DNA of 64,000 nt, taken from Paracoccaceae bacterium. Lineage in GTDB: Bacteria > Pseudomonadota > Alphaproteobacteria > Rhodobacterales > Rhodobacteraceae. The stretch is taken from positions 124,001 to 188,000 of the forward strand of contig SDAL01000005.1 in the NCBI GenBank assembly GCA_004153385.1. Reading direction: 5' to 3'. The notes beneath the pieces were generated by a model. It ran no database searches. It worked only from the letters and a program-made list of their open reading frames with translations, and was not told the DNA's origin. Positions 59,892 to 64,000 of the stretch are shown here, in pieces. The position numbers and the translations under genes were made by a program. Position 1 is the stretch's first letter. Each line of letters starts with the position of its first letter.

Positions 59892-60778
59892 CAAACGGCC
59901 TCATACGGTGCGGACTGTGGCAAAATGCGCGGACTGCGCCGGACGGCCTGCATATAAAGCGCCTGCACACGGCGGGTAACGGGGCCGGGGCGGCCATCGC
60001 CCAGAACATGCGCGCCGATGCGCACGACCGGTGTCACAAGGCTCGACGCGCTGGTCAGAAACGCCTCTGCGGCAGTGCCTGCCTCTTGGGGGGAAAAGCC
60101 GCGCTCGTCAAGGCGCAGGCCGTCTTGGGCGACCAGATCCATAATCGCGCGGCGGGTGCAACCGGGCAGGATCGCCGGCGAATTGGGCCGCGTCACGATG
60201 CGCCCGTCATGGGTCACGATAAACGCGCTTGACGAGGCCCCTTCGGTAATCTGCCCGTCGCGGTGCAGCCATACATCGTCAAACCCGCCCTGCCGCGCGG
60301 CCTGTTTGGCCAGAACCTGCCCCAAAAGCTGGGTGGTCTTGATATCGCAGCGCAGCCAGCGCGGATCTTCGACCAGATCCACCGCAATCCCGTTGGTCTG
60401 GGCGCGGGTGTCGGCCAGTTGCTTGGGTTGGGTCAGGGCGATGAATGTCGGGCGCATGTCTGGGTCTGGCAGGAAATTGCGCTCCTGCGTGCCACGCGAG
60501 ACCTGCAGATAAATCGTTCCGTCCGTCATCGCATTGCGCCGCACCAGGTCTTGCTGGATGGTGCAGATCTCGGCCAGTGTGGCAGGCATCGCGATGCCGA
60601 TCTCCCCCAAGGAACGCGCAAGCCGCGCCAGATGCAGATCGTTATCGATCAGATGGCCATCCACCACGGCCGTCACCTCGTAGATCGCATCGCCGAATAA
60701 AAACCCGCGGTCCATCACCGGAACCTGCGCCCGGCTTTCGGGCAGATAGGCCCCGTTTATGTAGATTTCACGTTCCAT
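59891..60778 (-). CDS. dat: D-amino-acid transaminase (class IV aminotransferase)
   Basis: Fold-type IV PLP enzyme of 295 aa. The PLP lysine is K147 in LRCDIKTTQLLGQVLAKQAA and VMDRGFLFGDAIYEVTAVVD is the usual N-terminal block. IYLQVSRGTQERNFLPD matches D-amino-acid transaminases (RGxxxRxHxFP-type loop) more closely than branched-chain or ADC-lyase members. It would convert D-amino acids released by the peptidases to 2-oxo acids. The start is the ATG at 60778 with GGGGA upstream. Operon with the P1 peptidase; divergent from LysR. Confidence 0.88.
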   Translation of the reverse strand: MEREIYINGAYLPESRAQVPVMDRGFLFGDAIYEVTAVVDGHLIDNDLHLARLARSLGEIGIAMPATLAEICTIQQDLVRRNAMTDGTIYLQVSRGTQERNFLPDPDMRPTFIALTQPKQLADTRAQTNGIAVDLVEDPRWLRCDIKTTQLLGQVLAKQAARQGGFDDVWLHRDGQITEGASSSAFIVTHDGRIVTRPNSPAILPGCTRRAIMDLVAQDGLRLDERGFSPQEAGTAAEAFLTSASSLVTPVVRIGAHVLGDGRPGPVTRRVQALYMQAVRRSPRILPQSAPYEAV

Positions 60779-60870
60779 ATGCGTTCCCCAAGGCCCCGAG
60801 CGTTTACAAGGCCGCTGTCCAATCCTTGCCTCATAGGGTACTGCTGCCGCCCTGAACTGGCCAATGCCGG

Positions 60871-60893
60871 TTTCGGTGCATCCTAGACCGAAA
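60871..60893. promoter_or_regulatory. Candidate LysR-type operator
   Basis: TTTCGGT-N9-ACCGAAA, perfect 7-base arms, between divergent dat and lysR, 39 bp before the LysR start. Size and position fit an LTTR recognition site. Confidence 0.55.
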
Positions 60894-60931
60894 TTGCATA
60901 AGAGCCCGGCCCATCTGCGCAAGAGTATCTT

Positions 60932-61891
60932 ATGGAACTGAAATGGCTCGAAGATTTTGTGATGCTGTCCAGCACGGCGAGCTTTTCACGCGCCGCCGAG
61001 GCCCGCCATGTCACCCAGTCGGCATTCTCGCGCCGGATCAAACAGCTGGAGGCATGGCTGGGCGTCACGCTGGTCAATCGCGCCAGCATTCCCGCCGAGC
61101 TGACACTGGAGGGCAAAACCTTCCTGCCTGCAGCCCAGGAAATGATCCGCACCTTTTATGCGACCCGCACCGCCCTCAACCCCGATGACGAACGTCAGGG
61201 CAATGCCGTGTCTTTGGCCGCATTGCACACGCTTGTCATGACATTCCTGCCCGACTGGCTGGCACGGATGCACACCGCCCTGCCCGGCCTTTACACCAGC
61301 GTTGTGCCTGATCGTGGCGGGATCGAGGCCAATCTGGAGACATTGGTTGAAAAAGAGGCCGATGTGTTTTTGACCTATGCCCACCCTTATGTGCCGCTGT
61401 TGCTGGACCCCGAACAGTTCGATTGGCTGGTTCTGGGCGCAGAGCGCGTGTTGCCGGTGGCCGCACCGCAGGTCTGCGCCCAGTTCGCAGGTCCGCTGCG
61501 CGAGGGCGCGCGCCTGCTGGAGCAGGCCATCGAGACAGGTCATCCGCTGCCCTATCTCGATTATGGCCACGCGTCGTTTTTCGGCACCGCCCTGCACAAG
61601 GTGTTTTTCGACAATCCACCCTTCAAGCGCCGGATCCTGCACCGCAATGCCATCAGTGCGGGGTTGCGCGAACTGGCGCTGCGGGGATGGGGCATGTGCT
61701 GGCAGCCCGAAAGCCTTGTGGCCGATGATCTGGCCGCAGGGCGTCTGGTCCATGCCGGCGGCGAAAGCAGGGATTGGGAGATGAAGGTCGATATCCGGCT
61801 CTATCGCCACCGCGGGGCGGCCCGCCCGATTGTCCATAAGCTGTGGGAAACCGCAGCCAGCCTGCACCCCCGCGCAACCGCGCTGACATAG
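60932..61891 (+). CDS. LysR-family transcriptional regulator
   Basis: LTTR of 319 aa. The helix-turn-helix is FVMLSSTASFSRAAEARHVT followed by QSAFSRRIKQLEAWLGVTLV, and the linker continues to a two-lobe effector domain with little else diagnostic. It is divergent from the transaminase-P1 peptidase operon and is the natural candidate to activate it in response to a D-amino acid or peptide. Confidence 0.93.
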   Translation: MELKWLEDFVMLSSTASFSRAAEARHVTQSAFSRRIKQLEAWLGVTLVNRASIPAELTLEGKTFLPAAQEMIRTFYATRTALNPDDERQGNAVSLAALHTLVMTFLPDWLARMHTALPGLYTSVVPDRGGIEANLETLVEKEADVFLTYAHPYVPLLLDPEQFDWLVLGAERVLPVAAPQVCAQFAGPLREGARLLEQAIETGHPLPYLDYGHASFFGTALHKVFFDNPPFKRRILHRNAISAGLRELALRGWGMCWQPESLVADDLAAGRLVHAGGESRDWEMKVDIRLYRHRGAARPIVHKLWETAASLHPRATALT

Positions 61892-61977
61892 GCATCCATC
61901 ATGCCGACTGGTCGCAGACCCCTGACGCAAGGGGCCTGCCACACGCCGCATAAACATCTGCAGCGCCGGTCCCCACC

Positions 61978-62020
61978 GGCGGGTCGCGGCCCTGCGTTTG
62001 CGGATCTACCGCGACCCGCC
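61978..62020. terminator. Hairpin between convergent lysR and ade
   Basis: GGCGGGTCGCGG (61978-61989) pairs with CCGCGACCCGCC (62009-62020), a 12-bp stem covering the ade stop codon. A smaller GCCGGT-CCCC-ACCGGC hairpin overlaps it at 61965-61980. Probable bidirectional terminator, possibly with two alternative folds. Confidence 0.6.
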
Positions 62021-63796
62021 CGTGATCCCGTCTTGCAAGACACATGTCGTCAAAACCTTGCCGCCAAAGCAATCCACCAGACCGACATCGCTCAGCCTGG
62101 GCCCCGCGTTGCACACCAGTGATGCGCCAAACAGCGCCTTGAACACCAGATAGGGCGGCTGCCATGTGACCAGCCCGTCAAGGCACTGGCGCAGCGCACG
62201 GAACTGTTGTGCCACCTGTGCCAAGGATCCCTCGCCCATCAGGCCTGCGGTGGGCAGCGCCAAGCGGGCCACGACCCGACCCGCCTCGACCACCGCAAGC
62301 CCGCCCTGCATATCGCGCACCGCATTGGCGGCCGCGGCCATATCGGCAGGATCACGCCCGAACGCGGTCAGATTGTGGCTGTCATGGGACACGGTGCTGG
62401 CATAGGCTCCGCGCCATTCTCCCCAGTTTTCAAGCAAAGCCACACGGGTGGGCGTGGCGCGACCGTAGCGATTGCTCACGCTCATCCGGATCATGTCGCG
62501 TGGGAGCACCAGATGCCCGTCGCGCACATCCACGACACGTTCGCCCCATTGCGGGAACCGCGGCTTGGACAGCGTGGCGATACGCGCGTGCGGCCCGCGG
62601 GCGGGCACCTCGAAATCAGAAGGCGTGAAGGGGGCCAGATCGACGGTACGGCCAAGGGCTGCGGGGCGGGGCACGGGCGCGGGCTCCCCCGTGATCACAT
62701 CCCCCCGCGCCACGATCTGCCCGTTCACGATCACCGCCTGCGCACGTACCTGCGCCATATCCGGCACAATCAGAAGATCCGCCCGCCGGCCCGGGGCCAC
62801 CAGCCCCAGATCGGGGCGTCCGATCCGCGTGGCCGCATTCAGCGTGGCCGCGCGCCATGTCCACTCCACAGGAAGCCCGTGCGAGATCAGCATCCGCATC
62901 AACCGGTCAAGCCCGCCGCGTGCCAGAAGATCGTCGGGAAACACATCATCGGTGCAAAGGGTGAGGGTTTGGGGCAAGTGCCCCAGCGCCAGCAGCGCAT
63001 CCACGAATTCCGGCAGCAAATGCTCGTGGGAGCCGCGCAATTCCACCGTCATCCCCGCCTCGAGCCGTGCCAGAAGATCGGCGGCGCTGGTCAGTTCGTG
63101 ATCGGTTTCAACACCGGCTGCGGCATAGGCGTTCAGATCCCCGCCCGTCAGCCCGCGGGCATGGCCACACACACGTTTGCCGCTGGCAAGCCCCGCATCG
63201 ACAATGCCCTTGACGCGGGCGTCGCCCTCCAGAAGCGGCTGCATGGTCATCAGCTCTGCCAGCCCGTGGATATCCGGTCGTGCCAGCAGCCGCGCGATCA
63301 CAAAGGCATCGAAATCGCCGCCCCCTGCCTCGAACCCCGGGGCCGAGGGCACGCAGGATGGCGCCAGAACCAACAGCCGCATGGGCGAGGCCGCCGCCGT
63401 CGCACAGGCATACTCCACCCCCGCCACACCGGCCGCATTGGCCAGCTCATGCGGGTCCCATAACGCGGTCGTCACACCGCGCGGCAGGACCTGTCGGGCA
63501 TAGTCTTCTGGCGACACCATGGAGCTTTCGACATGCATATGGGTGTCGATCAGACCGGGCAGGACAAACTGCCCCTGCGCATCAAGGCGCGCCTGCGCCG
63601 CGCGCTGGGGATCTGGGGGATGAACGCTGGCAATCATCGCGCCCACCAGCCCGATATCGGCGGGACGGATACGCCCTGTGACCATATCGGGCACTTGGGC
63701 GTTTTCGATCAGCAGATCAAAGGGGGCCTGCCCGCGTGCGGCACGCATGGCGCGCCCGCGCAGCGCGGGATCGGTCAGGGTGGGATCTGTCGTCAT
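62006..63796 (-). CDS. ade: Adenine deaminase
   Basis: Binuclear metallohydrolase of the amidohydrolase superfamily (596 aa) that deaminates adenine to hypoxanthine. DTHMHVESSMVSPEDYARQV is the family's signature block, with TTALWDPHELANAAG, GHARGLTGGDLNAYAAAG and LCTDDVFPDDL. The C-terminal adenine-deaminase domain is complete (SVSNRYGRATPTRVALLENW, VSHDSHNLTAFGRD). The start is the ATG at 63796, overlapping the upstream stop by 4 bp, so it is coupled to the gene running off the window. Confidence 0.95.
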   Translation of the reverse strand: MTTDPTLTDPALRGRAMRAARGQAPFDLLIENAQVPDMVTGRIRPADIGLVGAMIASVHPPDPQRAAQARLDAQGQFVLPGLIDTHMHVESSMVSPEDYARQVLPRGVTTALWDPHELANAAGVAGVEYACATAAASPMRLLVLAPSCVPSAPGFEAGGGDFDAFVIARLLARPDIHGLAELMTMQPLLEGDARVKGIVDAGLASGKRVCGHARGLTGGDLNAYAAAGVETDHELTSAADLLARLEAGMTVELRGSHEHLLPEFVDALLALGHLPQTLTLCTDDVFPDDLLARGGLDRLMRMLISHGLPVEWTWRAATLNAATRIGRPDLGLVAPGRRADLLIVPDMAQVRAQAVIVNGQIVARGDVITGEPAPVPRPAALGRTVDLAPFTPSDFEVPARGPHARIATLSKPRFPQWGERVVDVRDGHLVLPRDMIRMSVSNRYGRATPTRVALLENWGEWRGAYASTVSHDSHNLTAFGRDPADMAAAANAVRDMQGGLAVVEAGRVVARLALPTAGLMGEGSLAQVAQQFRALRQCLDGLVTWQPPYLVFKALFGASLVCNAGPRLSDVGLVDCFGGKVLTTCVLQDGITGGSR

Positions 63797-64000
63797 TGCA
63801 CGTCCAGTCCGCTCAGGCACGAAAGGCAGGTCCCGGCAATATCATCATCACATCCGGTGACCCGTCGCGACCGGCCCGCCGGCGCCGGTGTGAAGCGGGT
63901 CTCGCCAAAGCTGTCATCGGGTGTGATGGATACGTCCATCGCCTCGGCCACAGTCGTGAAGCGCTCGGGCGCGGCATAGAAAAGCGCGGCCACCGGATCG
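63793..64000 (-). CDS. 3' end of a gene upstream of ade, possibly a nucleoside hydrolase
   Basis: Only the last about 68 codons are in the window: DPVAALFYAAPERFTTVAEA, MDVSITPDDSFGETRFTPAP, then a Cys-containing tail CLSCLSGLDVQ. The DPVAALFYAAPERF block followed by a V-x-V strand and a T-R element resembles the C-terminus of inosine-uridine nucleoside hydrolases (HDPxAxxxxxxPxxF). A nucleoside hydrolase coupled to adenine deaminase would make sense for purine salvage. Identification is tentative. Confidence 0.4.
   Translation of the reverse strand, partial: DPVAALFYAAPERFTTVAEAMDVSITPDDSFGETRFTPAPAGRSRRVTGCDDDIAGTCLSCLSGLDVQ

Overview
The window is GC-rich (AT-rich only in the main intergenic regions) and densely coded. 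I see no rRNA, tRNA, CRISPR, phage or replication genes. Gene content points to an aerobic alphaproteobacterium, probably Rhodobacteraceae-like: many ABC importers, acid-sugar kinases, and IclR, GntR, LacI and LysR regulators each beside a catabolic operon. That assignment is inference from content, not from a marker gene. The window reads as an accessory catabolic region of a chromosome, chromid or large plasmid.

Layout. 1-2943: end of an acid-sugar operon (ABM monooxygenase fragment, otnK, otnC, otnI) that converts oxo-tetronates to DHAP. 2944-4584: decayed DNA with an IS5-type transposase remnant joined to a broken TctC-type binding protein. 4585-9094: mesD/mesX, an oxygen-dependent, folate-independent methionine synthase pair, and a TonB-dependent siderophore receptor. 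9299-10286: a truncated membrane-protein gene cut by an internally deleted IS3-type element. 10826-25413: a large locus with two Fbp/Afu-type ABC importers, an inositol-monophosphatase-family enzyme, a dual-specificity-type phosphatase, a metallophosphoesterase, a Na/Pi symporter and a LacI regulator. It looks like uptake of phosphorylated organic molecules, cytoplasmic dephosphorylation and phosphate export. 25999-35202: a Dpp/Opp-type importer with a cog3964 amidohydrolase, RidA, an IclR regulator and a SelA-like PLP enzyme. 35261-46846: a second Dpp-type importer, a cytoplasmic sialidase-fold protein, an iron alcohol dehydrogenase, a GntR regulator, a DUF1537 kinase, PdxA2 and a DapA-family aldolase, arranged around two divergent promoters. 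47006-50662: an acetamidase-family gene and then a graveyard of amino-acid permease and MarR fragments. 50705-61891: a D-peptide scavenging locus made of D-aminopeptidase, a third Dpp-type importer, membrane dipeptidase, P1/DmpA peptidase, D-amino-acid transaminase and LysR. 62006-64000: adenine deaminase and the end of a possible nucleoside hydrolase.

The candidates for undescribed systems are the organophosphate locus, the D-peptide locus, and the two importer-plus-enzyme loci between them. Candidate operators sit at 20998-21013 (LacI), 40395-40454 (beside the second importer), 44834-44849 (GntR) and 60871-60893 (LysR). Short tandem repeats occur directly upstream of both Fbp-type ATPase genes and inside the DUF1537 kinase gene.
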